A program made the translations under genes and the position numbers. From contig JAJDTL010000003.1 of NCBI GenBank assembly GCA_022827195.1, forward strand, positions 103,609 through 167,608: a stretch of 64,000 nucleotides of DNA, read 5' to 3'. The notes below the pieces were generated by a model. The model saw nothing but the letters and a program-made list of their open reading frames with translations. It had not been told where the DNA came from and searched no databases. Below are positions 1 through 9,376 of the stretch, piece by piece (positions within the stretch are counted from its first letter, which is position 1; every line of letters starts with the position of its first letter). Source of the DNA: Caldilineaceae bacterium (lineage in GTDB: Bacteria; Chloroflexota; Anaerolineae; Caldilineales; Caldilineaceae).

Positions 1-1115
1 CGTGTCGCGCTGCTGCCCTTGAAATAGGTGGTGCCGCTGGCGATCAGTTCCTTGATGCCCAGCTCGTCCAAACGCGCCGAATCTACCGCCGGCTGCACGG
101 CTATGATCGGCAGGTTCGCTGTCCTCTCGTCAGTGGCCAGCGCCCGCCGCACCGCCTCCACCGTCAGGTCGACGTTCAACCGCTGGCCCGCTTGGCTCGG
201 TTGTAGGACTGTGAGCTGCCCGCTGGCGTCGTCGAAGCGCAGGCGGGCATCCTGCGCCGGGAAGGAAACCTGCCTCGCCCAGCCCGCAACGACGATTCGC
301 AGAGCCTCTTCATTCAGGGATTGAAGGTCGCCGCTGGGCATGATTCTCTCCAACAGCGCTGCATCCAGGGCGAAACCGATGCCCGAAGCCTCGTGGCGCA
401 GAACGATGGGTTGGGGCAACGAAAGCGCACCGCCGTCCGACTTATCTGCGGCTTCAGCGCGTTCGCTTTGCGGGGGAGATGTGCTGAAAGTCTGCAGCGG
501 AACAGTTCCGGATTGGCCGCTGGCTGCCTGCGCCAGTACCAATTGCGCTGTGGCCGCGATGTCAACATCCAGTCCTTGCCGCGGTGGTAGCGAGTATTCG
601 CCTACTTCAAGGCTCGGTCGACCTGGCCGCCGCACCTCCGCGGCCGCACTACCCACAACTTGGCGGACCGTCCCCTCGCTTATCACCAATTCCGGCCAAA
701 TCGTTGCCTTGCCTGTGACCGCTTGCCACTGGCTCAAGGCGCGTTCGACTAGTCCACCTTCGCGCCCAACCGCATAAGCGCGCTTAACCGCGTCTTCCAA
801 ATCGGCCTGGGGAGTCAGCAGATCCGTGCCCAGCGCCCACTGCCGGCCTTCATATTCCAGAAAAATCGGCGCGAGCGGATACGGTGCAAGCTCCCTATCC
901 AAGCGAAGCAGGGCCGCCGCGCGCGTCTCCCCTCCGACCGGGACGCCGGCAACGTGCACGCCACTGAAAATGCGGTCGGCGTGCCAGAACTGCAAGCCCG
1001 CGAATGCACCAATTGTCGCCACGACAGCAACGCAGAACCAGATAAACAGATATTCGCCGCCGCTGGGCGGTCGGGCTGCTTGTCGTGTTGGGCCAATTGG
1101 GCTGATTGCGTTCAT
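1..1115 (-). CDS. VanW-family protein, partial (C-terminus beyond window)
   Basis: This reading frame runs from an ATG at 1115 to the left edge without a stop, giving about 371 residues and no C-terminus. Residues about 21-43 form one hydrophobic membrane segment (EYLFIWFCVAVVATIGAF), so the rest is probably outside the cell. A long middle part resembles the peptidoglycan-binding-4 region that precedes VanW domains. The last visible residues, ELGIKELIASGTTYFKGSS, match the usual start of a VanW domain. VanW proteins occur in Gram-positive bacteria and Chloroflexota; their biochemical role is unsettled, although the association with the cell envelope is general. The gene lies 75 bases downstream of the GT-C-like gene and metG on the same strand, so the three may be co-transcribed. 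The family call is good; the function is open. Confidence 0.85.
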   Translation of the reverse strand, partial: MNAISPIGPTRQAARPPSGGEYLFIWFCVAVVATIGAFAGLQFWHADRIFSGVHVAGVPVGGETRAAALLRLDRELAPYPLAPIFLEYEGRQWALGTDLLTPQADLEDAVKRAYAVGREGGLVERALSQWQAVTGKATIWPELVISEGTVRQVVGSAAAEVRRPGRPSLEVGEYSLPPRQGLDVDIAATAQLVLAQAASGQSGTVPLQTFSTSPPQSERAEAADKSDGGALSLPQPIVLRHEASGIGFALDAALLERIMPSGDLQSLNEEALRIVVAGWARQVSFPAQDARLRFDDASGQLTVLQPSQAGQRLNVDLTVEAVRRALATDERTANLPIIAVQPAVDSARLDELGIKELIASGTTYFKGSSAT

Positions 1116-1190
1116 GAGTATTTGTTTGAACGAGCGTTGCGGCGGCCTACACCACGCATGGACGCCTTCGGCAAGCCGCCGACCCTCCGA

Positions 1191-2768
1191 CTAAGCGTCC
1201 AACTGAGGAACAATATACAGGAATGGGATTGCGATGTCCAGACCAACCATTGCCGCAAACAGGCCGACGAATAGGACAGGCCGTACCAGCTCCAGCGCCG
1301 CCCTGCGCAGGCCGCACTTCTCGGCCAAGAGACCCGCTGAACGTGTCGACAACAGCCCGTTTACGAGCAGGCCGATCCCTGCCGCACAGTACAATAGGAA
1401 TGTCCATCGGTCGAAGCCGCCTGCGATTATGCCGGCCAGTAGACGAGTCGCCGCGACTGCCAGCAGCACCCCCCCGGCAAAAACACTTGCGTTCCTGCCC
1501 AGAACGCTCCACCAACCTAGCGCGAAGAGCAGACTCCAGGCGGGAAGAGCAGGAAATAGATAACGTCCCTGATGCTGCACGAAGTCGAGGTTGTACCAAG
1601 CATATGCCGCAAACGTTCCCAGCCATATCAGAAGTAGCGGCGTCCAGGGAGTCGATAAGAGGAAGTCCATCTGGACTTTTTCGGTGTCTAGTCGCCGCCA
1701 GCACCAGAACACCGCGCCTACCACTGCCATTATCGACACCACTTGGAGCGCCGTATAGACACGCGCATCCATGAAGACGCCCAGCCACCCAAACACACCC
1801 CAGAAACTCTTGCTCGTGAACGTCCACGCCCGCTCCCAGTAGGCACTCAATCCGTGCTCTGCGATCCAGCCCTTCGCAGTCGGCTGCCCGGTTACCACGA
1901 TATCGTGCCAGGCAAGCCCAAGTATGTCCCAGGCGCCATAGACCCGGATATTTCGTATCCACCAAGGCAATCCGAGAGCAAATGCAGGCACGGCAAGCAA
2001 CGCAAACCGCGCCAAAAGCCCTTTCATTGACAGCTCCTGTCTTTGCCACTGCAAAAGGCCTATGCCGAGAACCACAATCAGCGCGACCGGTAGGAGAATA
2101 TAGGCAGTAGCCTTGGTGAGAAAGCCGGCACCCACAAGAATGCCAGTTGCCAGCAGCAGACGGTAGCCTCTGATCCGCGATTCTTCCCCCTTTTCCCCAA
2201 GGTCAGATGCCTTCTGCCAGCGCAAAATCACCAGAATTGTCGCGGCGATTACCAGTTCAGCCAGCGCATCATTGTTGACCGACGCCATCAACGCGATGTG
2301 CATCGGCAGAAACGCGGCAAACGCGGCCGCGCCCAGTCCGATGTGAGGATACCCAGGCAGCGCCGCGCGTGCACACAGAAACACCACAAGCACGACTCCT
2401 GCACCCAGTACGACTCCGAACAGCCGCAGCGCCAGCAAGCTACCCCCGCTCACCCAGTAGACTGGCGCGGCCAGTACGTAGTAGAGTAGCGGTTGATGGG
2501 ACTCGTAGCGGACCGGTTCGATCGACAAGCCAGGCGAAAATCTCTCCGCTTTCAGCCGTTCGAGGTAGGCCCCGTCATAGTCGCCCTTTGCCAGCAGGGG
2601 CAGCCTGCGTTCGGACGCCACATAAGCTATGTAGTTGTAGTGGGCTGGTTCGTCTGGATTCTGCCAGGGAGGGGTCTTAACAGCGAATAGCGTTCCCAGT
2701 GCCAGGTAAACGAATAATATGAGGATCAGAATATAGGAGGTCGTGCGGCCGGACAAAGACTCTCCCAC
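1191..2768 (-). CDS. Polytopic membrane protein, GT-C glycosyltransferase / DUF2142-like
   Basis: A 525-residue, very hydrophobic protein with roughly ten or more membrane segments. After the first segment it has the loop motif NPDEPAHYNYI (residues about 37-47), the acidic DE motif that GT-C glycosyltransferases of the PMT/ArnT and DUF2142 type carry in their first extracytoplasmic loop. Such enzymes use polyprenyl-phosphate sugars to glycosylate lipids or proteins outside the membrane; donor and acceptor cannot be read from the sequence. The start is GTG at 2768, only three bases after the metG stop, which argues for translational coupling. It differs from the six larger GT-C-like proteins further right in having no long C-terminal beta-sandwich part. 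The membrane-enzyme call is solid; the exact family is less certain. Confidence 0.75.
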   Translation of the reverse strand: MGESLSGRTTSYILILILFVYLALGTLFAVKTPPWQNPDEPAHYNYIAYVASERRLPLLAKGDYDGAYLERLKAERFSPGLSIEPVRYESHQPLLYYVLAAPVYWVSGGSLLALRLFGVVLGAGVVLVVFLCARAALPGYPHIGLGAAAFAAFLPMHIALMASVNNDALAELVIAATILVILRWQKASDLGEKGEESRIRGYRLLLATGILVGAGFLTKATAYILLPVALIVVLGIGLLQWQRQELSMKGLLARFALLAVPAFALGLPWWIRNIRVYGAWDILGLAWHDIVVTGQPTAKGWIAEHGLSAYWERAWTFTSKSFWGVFGWLGVFMDARVYTALQVVSIMAVVGAVFWCWRRLDTEKVQMDFLLSTPWTPLLLIWLGTFAAYAWYNLDFVQHQGRYLFPALPAWSLLFALGWWSVLGRNASVFAGGVLLAVAATRLLAGIIAGGFDRWTFLLYCAAGIGLLVNGLLSTRSAGLLAEKCGLRRAALELVRPVLFVGLFAAMVGLDIAIPFLYIVPQLDA

Positions 2769-2771
2769 GCC

Positions 2772-4595
2772 TCACCCATCCCGTTCTTCACCCAGTACTT
2801 CGGCAGGATCCAACTTGGCAAACAACGGCGCCGGTTTTTGCAACACCTGGCCGGCGGGCAGACTCGACGCCTGCCAGACGCCGCTGGCATCCGCGTGGTC
2901 GTAGCGGAGTACCAGATGAGCGCCGCGCGCGTCCTCTACCGATGACGTATTCAGCCGGCCGAAAAGGGGCTGAGCATAGCCCAGGTAGGTATGCAGCTTT
3001 TCGCTGCTGTGCGGGAGGATCGGCGCCCACATTAGCTTCAACCAGTCAATGGCCTGCAACGCGACATACACGGCAGTGGCCGCCGCCTCAGGCTCGGACT
3101 GAATTGTGCGCCACGGCTCCTTTTCGTTCAAATACTGGTTTACTCGTTGACTGAGTCGCCGCACCTCCTGCAACGCAGCCTTCAGCCTGACCGCCTCATA
3201 CAGCGCTGCCACGCTTTCGAATCCCGCGCGTACCTCCGCCAGAACGGCTTCGTCGGCCGGGTCTAACGGTCCGGGTTGCGGCACTGCCCCGTCTAGACGC
3301 CGGTAGGCGAAGCCCAGCACCCTGTTCACCAGGTTGCCCCAATTCGCCACCAGTTCGTTGTTGACCAATTCGACGAAATCAGGCCATGTGAACTCGGTGT
3401 CCGCGCTCTCTGGCGCCATCGCCGTCAATACATAGCGCCACGCGTCCGGCTGGTACGCCTCCAACACCGTATTCCAGCCGATGACGTTGCCGCGGCTCGT
3501 GCTGAACTGGGCGCCGCCGAAGTTGAGATACTCATTCGCCGGTACGTCGTATGGCAGATTGAGACCTGCCGTCGCCAGCCCTTTCGCCGTCTTGGTCAGC
3601 CCCGGCAGCGCCGGCTCCCTTTCTCCCGACTCGTCGTTGTAGGCCATGATCATGCCCGGCCAGATCTGTGTGTGAAACGGGATATTGTCCTTGCCGATGA
3701 AGTAGTAGTGGCGGGCATCCGGCGCCAGGTCGCGATCCCACCACGCCTGCCACTCTCCTCCGCTCAGTTCTGCCCACTCTATTGCCGCGCTTAAGTATCC
3801 CTGAACCGCATCGTACCAGACGTATATGCGCTTGTCTTCGTAACCTTCCAGCGGAATGTCGATTCCCCAGTCTATATCACGTGTGATCGCGCGTCCGCGC
3901 AGCTCCTTCAGGTTCAACTGGCCCTGCGTAAAGTTCAGCACGTTGTTGCGCCAGTGCTCCTTTCCACTGCCAATCCACGCCAACAACGGTTCATTGAGAG
4001 CGCCCAGGTCGAGGAAGAAGTGTTCGGTTTCCCGCACTTCCAGCTTGGTGCTACCGCTCAGTTTTGAGCGGGTATCGGTCAATTCGAGGGCATCGTATAG
4101 GCGGCCGCATTCATCGCACTGGTCACCGCGCGCGCCGGCATAACCGCAGAAAGGACATGTCCCTTCCACATACCGATCGGCCAGGAACCGCCCCGCCTCA
4201 GGGTCGTACCACTGCTTCTGCACTTCCGTGTAGATGAATTCATTTGCCAGGTGTCGCCGGAATACCTGCTGCGTAATGTCCCAATGGTTCTGCGTATCAG
4301 TGTGCGTGTAAAGGTCAAATGTCAAGCCCATCGCCAGGCAGCCGTCTACGAACAACTCGTGGTACTTGTCCACAACCGCGGCCGGATCAATTCCCTCATT
4401 CTCCGCCTGCAGCGTTATCGGCGTGCCGTGTGTGTCCGAACCGCTGACCATCAAGACATCGTTTCCGGACATTCGCTGGTAGCGGGCAAAGATGTCCGGC
4501 GGCAAGTAGGCGCCCGCGATTTGTCCGATGTGCTTTTCGCCGTTGGCATAGGGCCAGGCAACACACACAAGGATCTTTCTGGCTTGATCTGACAT
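2772..4595 (-). CDS. metG: Methionyl-tRNA synthetase with atypical signature motifs
   Basis: This 607-residue class I synthetase charges tRNA-Met with methionine in the cytoplasm. The N-terminal Rossmann part starts [14 protein letters not shown] (residues about 12-25), followed by [11 protein letters not shown] (50-60). A single zinc knuckle has Cys147, Cys150, Cys160 and Cys163. The tryptophan-rich core and the helical anticodon domain ([15 protein letters not shown]) are present. The C-terminal EMAP/dimerisation domain of longer MetRS is absent. Two signatures deviate: HIGH reads HIGQ (residues 22-25) and KMSKS reads QFSTS (363-367), so both lysines of the second motif are missing. Overall similarity still makes MetRS the only sensible call, but whether it is the sole housekeeping copy cannot be seen here. 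It heads a likely operon with the two downstream genes. Confidence 0.95.
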   Translation of the reverse strand: MSDQARKILVCVAWPYANGEKHIGQIAGAYLPPDIFARYQRMSGNDVLMVSGSDTHGTPITLQAENEGIDPAAVVDKYHELFVDGCLAMGLTFDLYTHTDTQNHWDITQQVFRRHLANEFIYTEVQKQWYDPEAGRFLADRYVEGTCPFCGYAGARGDQCDECGRLYDALELTDTRSKLSGSTKLEVRETEHFFLDLGALNEPLLAWIGSGKEHWRNNVLNFTQGQLNLKELRGRAITRDIDWGIDIPLEGYEDKRIYVWYDAVQGYLSAAIEWAELSGGEWQAWWDRDLAPDARHYYFIGKDNIPFHTQIWPGMIMAYNDESGEREPALPGLTKTAKGLATAGLNLPYDVPANEYLNFGGAQFSTSRGNVIGWNTVLEAYQPDAWRYVLTAMAPESADTEFTWPDFVELVNNELVANWGNLVNRVLGFAYRRLDGAVPQPGPLDPADEAVLAEVRAGFESVAALYEAVRLKAALQEVRRLSQRVNQYLNEKEPWRTIQSEPEAAATAVYVALQAIDWLKLMWAPILPHSSEKLHTYLGYAQPLFGRLNTSSVEDARGAHLVLRYDHADASGVWQASSLPAGQVLQKPAPLFAKLDPAEVLGEERDG

Positions 4596-4648
4596 CGGTT
4601 ATCCTCATCCGCCTTCCGTACGGCCTACAAGTCCGACTCCGTCTCCAC

Positions 4649-4654
4649 ATTATA
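4649..4654 (-). promoter_or_regulatory. Possible -10 element upstream of metG
   Basis: On the minus strand this hexamer reads TATAAT, exactly the sigma-70 consensus, 54 bases upstream of the metG ATG. No convincing -35 hexamer lies at the right distance, so this is a weak prediction. Confidence 0.3.
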
Positions 4655-4757
4655 GCAGCAGCCGATTCAAAAGTACCAGCACCTCGCGATTGGAGACGCT
4701 AGCACGCGGACCCAGCCTTTTGAAATTCTCTCTCTCTTTTCGGCACAGTGCCCACTC

Positions 4758-4787
4758 TTGCCATTTCAGATCTCGGGCGGATATAAT
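4758..4787 (+). promoter_or_regulatory. Sigma-70-type promoter for the DUF624-like gene
   Basis: TTGCCA at 4758-4763 and a perfect TATAAT at 4782-4787 are separated by 18 bases. Transcription would begin near 4794, leaving a leader of about 45 bases before the ATG at 4841. The element points only at that gene; metG is divergent. Confidence 0.6.
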
Positions 4788-4840
4788 GGTGCAGAGTCAG
4801 ACGTCGGTCGCGTTTCTACGTGGGGTACTGTGATACCGGA

Positions 4841-5467
4841 ATGAAGGCATTTACAGTAATGTGGCGCACGATCAAGGCGCTTTACGAGGACCTGTTGCTG
4901 TGGGTCTGGCTCAGTGTGCTATGGTGGGTCGGTGTCTTTCTCGTCCTGCCTGCTGCGCCGGTTACCGCCGGCATCCACAATGCTGCCAACCGGGTTGCCA
5001 ACTACCGCCGCGTGGACAGCGGTTTCTTCTGGGACGGCGCACGCGAGACGATTGGAAAGAGCTGGTTGCTGCTCGGCGTTAACATTTTGCTCGTCGCCGG
5101 CGTGGCAATGAACATTCGATTCTACGGAAGCAGCCCGGCCGACTGGGCGCGAATCATCAGCATTGTCTGGGTCTGGATCCTGTTGATCATTCTCATGGCT
5201 GGACAGTACTTCTTCCCGCTCCTCTGGCAGCAGGACGAAATGAGCCTGAAAATGGTGCTGCGTAATGCCTTCATTCTTGCGCTGCGCCACCCTCTATACA
5301 CCTTCCTGATGTTCCTGTTCCAGGTCCTCTTAATCGTTGTAAGCATTGCCACCGTCCTACCCATCTTTTTGCTTACGCCGGCGGCAGTCGTCCTAGCAAT
5401 GAATTTCAGCCTCGTCGGTCTGCTTCAGGAGTTGGACCTCGCGCCGGACCCGCCTCCGGGTGCGTGA
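4841..5467 (+). CDS. Membrane protein, DUF624/YesL-like
   Basis: A 208-residue protein with four to five membrane segments (about residues 15-45, 70-90, 100-125, 145-175 and 175-195). The N-terminal layout (TIKALYEDLLLWVWLSVLWW, then a PAAPVTAGIHNAANR loop) resembles DUF624/YesL proteins, which often sit beside sugar ABC transporters in Firmicutes and Chloroflexota and have no defined activity. I start at the ATG at 4841; the upstream GTG at 4820 would add only GYCDTG-like residues with no family character. The gene stands alone between divergent metG and the molybdenum hydroxylase genes and has its own promoter. The family assignment is by general resemblance only. Confidence 0.65.
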   Translation: MKAFTVMWRTIKALYEDLLLWVWLSVLWWVGVFLVLPAAPVTAGIHNAANRVANYRRVDSGFFWDGARETIGKSWLLLGVNILLVAGVAMNIRFYGSSPADWARIISIVWVWILLIILMAGQYFFPLLWQQDEMSLKMVLRNAFILALRHPLYTFLMFLFQVLLIVVSIATVLPIFLLTPAAVVLAMNFSLVGLLQELDLAPDPPPGA

Positions 5468-5550
5468 ACGAGGGAGCAGTGGGCGAATGCAAATCGCTGC
5501 GCCGCGAGGCGCAACTTCACCGCGCAAATAGGGAATTCTAACCTCTCGAT

Positions 5551-6357
5551 ATGGCGATTCTACCAGAGTATCACAGAGCAGAGACGCTTTCGCAGGCATT
5601 GGATCTTCTGGCAGACCCCCGTTTGCGGCGCCTCCCTCTAGCCGGGGGCACACACCTGGTCCCTGCGCTCGAGACGCGGCAGCGCCGCGATGTGGATGGC
5701 GTCGTCGACCTTGCCGGCCTAGACCTCTCCTTTATCGAGAGGGATGGGCATTACTTGCGAGTCGGCGCGATGACGACACTCACAGACCTGGTCCAACATC
5801 CTGTCTGCGCTTCTTTCGCTGGCGGGATTCTGCCGCGAACGGCTCGCTTTGAAGGTCCTCAGAATCTCTGCAACGCCGCCACCGTGGGCGGCCTCATCGC
5901 TCTGGCCGAGCCCGATAGCGAACTATTCGCCGCACTGCTGGCGCTAGACGCCGCGATCGTCTCCCTCACCCGCGATGAAGTCGAAACGGTCCAATCGTTT
6001 GAGGATTACATCTCAGGACAATCGCAACCGACGTGCAGGGCTGATCTCATTACCGAGATGCGATTGTCTTTGGTGCAGTTCGAAAGCGGGCACGCGCGCA
6101 TCGCCCGCACACCCATGGATCGCTGCATCGTCGCAGCCATTGCAATTGAATTCCCAAATGGAGGCTCCACTCAAGCGCCATCTGTTTCCCGGGGAGCGGT
6201 CCGTATCGGACTCTGTGGAGTCGGCACGCGGCCACTCTTGTCGGGAAGCGAGCTCAATCCTCCAGACGACTTCAAGGGCAGCGCCGAGTACAGGCTGACG
6301 ATGTCCGAGATCGTGCGCAAACGGGCGCTCGCCTGTATGTCCGGCGACCAATTGTAA
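5551..6357 (+). CDS. FAD-binding subunit of a xanthine-dehydrogenase-family molybdenum hydroxylase
   Basis: 268 residues, the usual size of CoxM/XdhB-type medium subunits. The FAD-binding signature AGGTHLVP is at residues 31-38 and the second FAD motif NAATVGG at 108-114; a CO dehydrogenase flavoprotein C-terminal-like region follows. In this family the subunit passes electrons from the molybdenum subunit via the iron-sulfur centres to NAD+ or another acceptor. The fused Fe-S/molybdopterin gene starts 37 bases later on the same strand, so the two surely form one enzyme. The substrate (a purine, aldehyde or aromatic heterocycle are all possible) cannot be deduced. Confidence 0.9.
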   Translation: MAILPEYHRAETLSQALDLLADPRLRRLPLAGGTHLVPALETRQRRDVDGVVDLAGLDLSFIERDGHYLRVGAMTTLTDLVQHPVCASFAGGILPRTARFEGPQNLCNAATVGGLIALAEPDSELFAALLALDAAIVSLTRDEVETVQSFEDYISGQSQPTCRADLITEMRLSLVQFESGHARIARTPMDRCIVAAIAIEFPNGGSTQAPSVSRGAVRIGLCGVGTRPLLSGSELNPPDDFKGSAEYRLTMSEIVRKRALACMSGDQL

Positions 6358-6394
6358 TTGGCCGCACTTCCCTGCCCATTCCAGACCAAGGACT

Positions 6395-9376
6395 ATGCAA
6401 AAACCAGTTTCCCTTACCATCAATGGAACCCTCCACCGCTTCGACAGCCAGCCGGGCGAACTGCTGCGTACGGCCCTCCGTCGTCTTCGCTTCTTCAGCC
6501 TTAAACACGGCGACGAGACCGGCGAGAGCGGCTCGGACGCACTCCTCTTCACCAGAACACCCGACAGCCCGACCAGCTACCGTCTCGTCAACAGCGGAGT
6601 CCTCCTTGCCTCCCAAGCTGACGGCGCATCCATAGTCACCCTTGAAGGGCTGGAGATAGACGATGCGGACCGTTTCAACTCACCGGTCTCCGCGTTGCAA
6701 CAACAGTTCATCGAATGTGGCGCAATCCAATGCGGCTACTGCACACCCGCACAGATCCTGGCCGCCCAGGACCTTCTCGACACCGACCCGCATCCCTGCG
6801 AAGCCGCCGTCCGTACCGCTATTGCCGGCGTTCTTTGCCGCTGTACAGGGTACGTGAAACCGGTCCAGGCGATTCTGCGAGCCGCGGCCCAGCTGAGAGG
6901 AGAGTCGACGCACCCGCCCCAAATTGACGTGCGCGACGCGCCGACCACCCGCGAATGGCCCGCGGACGGCGCCGAAAACGAGCCTCCGTCCAATGGGTGG
7001 CGCGATGGCGGGCAGGATACGCTTACCCAGACCCAAAGCGTAACCGTCACGCTTGCTCCGCCCCAAACTCAGGTCGTCAACAAGCCCGAGCCAAAGGTCG
7101 ATGCTTTCAAATTGGCCAAGGGGCGCCCCGTCTTTACAGACGATGTCGAGATGCCCGGTATGCTCTACGCCGGCCTCCTCACCAGCCCGGTCGCCCACGC
7201 CCGCATCCGCTCGATCGATGCCTCCGAAGCGTTGGCTATCCCTGGCGTCCATGCCGTACAGACCTACGCCGACCTGCCGCGTGTCATCTATGCCAGCGGC
7301 GGACAAAGTTATCCTCAGCCGCCTCCCTACGACCAAGTAAGCCTCGATTCAAAGGTCCGATACGTGGGCGACCGCGTGGCGACCGTCGCAGCCGAGACGC
7401 CCGAACTCGTGCAGGAGGCATTGGAACGAGTCCGCGTCGAATACGAGGAATTGCCCGCCGTCTTTTCCCCTGAAGATGCGATGCAACCCGGCGCGCCCGT
7501 GATTCACGACGAAGACGACGCCCAGATGGTCCACGATCCCGCCCGCAACATCGCCGTGAAGTTGCGCGTGGACCACAACGACGTGGATGAAGCCCTGGCC
7601 TCCGCCGCTTTTGTCTTTGAAAGCGAATACCGGGTGCATCAGGTGCAGCAGGCCAGCATCGAACCCCATGTTGTCATCACCTATTGGGACGAAGACGACC
7701 GACTCGTCATTCGCACGAGTACACAAGTGCCTTTCCACGTACGTCGAATGGTTGCCCCCCTGCTTGGCCTGCCGGTTCGACGCATTCGAGTTGTTAAGCC
7801 GCGTATCGGCGGCGGATTCGGCGGCAAGCAGGAAATGCTGATCGAGGACCTGTGCGCCCACCTGACAATCGCCACCGGCAGACCTGTCAAATTCGAATAC
7901 ACGCGTCAACTGGAGTTTAGCTCCGCGCGCACCCGTCACCCGCAGTGGTTGCGCTTCCGCAGCGGCATCGACGCGAACGGAAAACTGGTCGGAATGGAAG
8001 TTCGGGTCGTGGCCGACACTGGCGCTTACGGAACCCACGGTCTCACAGTGCAAATGGTCACAGGCTTTCGCGCGCTCAGCACCTACTGGCTCCCCGCGGC
8101 ACGCTTCGATTGCGATGTAATCTACACCAACAAACCCGTGCCCGGCGCCTTTCGCGGCTACGGCGCACCCCAGGCCCTCTTCGGGTTGGAACAACACATG
8201 GAGGAAATGGCGCTGGCTTTTGGCATCGATCCGGTGGAGTTCAAGCGCTTGAACTGGGTCAAAGAAGGACAGGCGTTGCCGATGGCCGTTGCAATGGGCG
8301 AAGGCCGCGAGGGTTTCCCTCAGACGGTGCAGAGCAATGGGCTGGCCGAGTGTGTCGAAGCCGGAGCAACCTCAATCGAATGGACTCGACGCAACGACCC
8401 AGAGTGGAAGGCACCGCCGGACCGACCCAATATCCGACGCGGCATCGGTCTTGCCATATGTATGCACGGCACCGGCATCGCCGGGCTGGACATGGGCGCC
8501 GCCAGCATCAAACTCAACGACGACGGCTCATTCAATCTGCTCGTCGGAGCAACCGACCTCGGGACCGGCTCTGATACCGTCCTCGCACAGATTGCGGCTG
8601 AAGCTCTCGGCGTCCCCCTCCAGCAAGTCCTAATCTACAGCAGCGATACCGACTTTACGCCCTTCGATACGGGCGCCTACGCCAGCAGTACCACTTACAT
8701 CTCCGGTGGCGCCGTGCTGAAGGCAGCCGAAGACGTAAGCCTCCAGATTCGCAGCCACGCCGCCGCGCATCTGCTCGTTGGCGCAAGCGCCGAGCAACTC
8801 TGGCTGGAGAACAAGCACATTCACGCCCCCGATGGCCGTTCTGTCGCCCTCGAAAAGCTTGCTCTTCACAGCATCCATCAGGAAGAACAGCACCAGATCA
8901 TGGCCACCGCCAGCCACATGAGTTACGTCAGCCCTCCTCCTTTTGCCGCCCAGTACGCCGCGCTGGAGGTGGACACCGAAACCGGTCAAGTGACGGTCGA
9001 AAAGGCGGTGATGGCGGTCGACTGCGGCGTAGCCATCAACCCAGTGACCGCCAGCGGCCAGGTCGAAGGCGGCATGACCCAAGCGCTCGGCTACGCCCTG
9101 TGCGAGGAGATGCCCTATGACGAGAAGGGACGCCTGCAAGTCGGCAGATTCGGCGACTACAGGATCCTGGCCGCCGACGAGATGCCCTTGCTGGATACGA
9201 TCCTGATACAGACCTACGAGCCGACCGGCCCATTTGGCGCCAAGGCCGTCGCCGAGATTCCGATGGATGGTATGGCCCCCGCCATTGCCAGCGCAATTTT
9301 CGACGCCACCGGGGTACGAATCCGTGAGATTCCTTTTACCCCCGAACGCGTGTGGCGGGCTCTGCGGGACTCCTGA
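6395..9376 (+). CDS. Fused Fe-S plus molybdopterin subunit of a xanthine-dehydrogenase-family enzyme; first [2Fe-2S] site lost
   Basis: 993 residues that join the small and large subunits usually encoded separately. Residues 1-165 are the ferredoxin-like small subunit; about 225-990 are the aldehyde oxidase/xanthine dehydrogenase molybdopterin domain. The alpha-helical [2Fe-2S] centre is intact (Cys108, Cys113, Cys116, Cys148, Cys150, in CGAIQCGYC and LCRCTGY). The plant-ferredoxin-type centre is not: where homologues have CGEGECGAC, this protein has DETGESGSD (residues 40-48), and the fourth cysteine is Gly68 in VNSGV. The large subunit keeps GGGFGGKQE, the cofactor-loop motif GAFRGYGAPQ and the terminal GAKAVAEIP segment containing the expected catalytic glutamate. 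Molybdenum hydroxylation chemistry therefore looks possible, but the electron-transfer chain would be one cluster short. The FAD subunit is directly upstream. Confidence 0.93.
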   Translation: MQKPVSLTINGTLHRFDSQPGELLRTALRRLRFFSLKHGDETGESGSDALLFTRTPDSPTSYRLVNSGVLLASQADGASIVTLEGLEIDDADRFNSPVSALQQQFIECGAIQCGYCTPAQILAAQDLLDTDPHPCEAAVRTAIAGVLCRCTGYVKPVQAILRAAAQLRGESTHPPQIDVRDAPTTREWPADGAENEPPSNGWRDGGQDTLTQTQSVTVTLAPPQTQVVNKPEPKVDAFKLAKGRPVFTDDVEMPGMLYAGLLTSPVAHARIRSIDASEALAIPGVHAVQTYADLPRVIYASGGQSYPQPPPYDQVSLDSKVRYVGDRVATVAAETPELVQEALERVRVEYEELPAVFSPEDAMQPGAPVIHDEDDAQMVHDPARNIAVKLRVDHNDVDEALASAAFVFESEYRVHQVQQASIEPHVVITYWDEDDRLVIRTSTQVPFHVRRMVAPLLGLPVRRIRVVKPRIGGGFGGKQEMLIEDLCAHLTIATGRPVKFEYTRQLEFSSARTRHPQWLRFRSGIDANGKLVGMEVRVVADTGAYGTHGLTVQMVTGFRALSTYWLPAARFDCDVIYTNKPVPGAFRGYGAPQALFGLEQHMEEMALAFGIDPVEFKRLNWVKEGQALPMAVAMGEGREGFPQTVQSNGLAECVEAGATSIEWTRRNDPEWKAPPDRPNIRRGIGLAICMHGTGIAGLDMGAASIKLNDDGSFNLLVGATDLGTGSDTVLAQIAAEALGVPLQQVLIYSSDTDFTPFDTGAYASSTTYISGGAVLKAAEDVSLQIRSHAAAHLLVGASAEQLWLENKHIHAPDGRSVALEKLALHSIHQEEQHQIMATASHMSYVSPPPFAAQYAALEVDTETGQVTVEKAVMAVDCGVAINPVTASGQVEGGMTQALGYALCEEMPYDEKGRLQVGRFGDYRILAADEMPLLDTILIQTYEPTGPFGAKAVAEIPMDGMAPAIASAIFDATGVRIREIPFTPERVWRALRDS

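Noticed and set aside
1147..2049. 300-residue minus-strand frame inside the GT-C-like gene
   Set aside because: It overlaps the membrane protein frame in another phase, is Cys/Arg-rich and lacks membrane segments or motifs.
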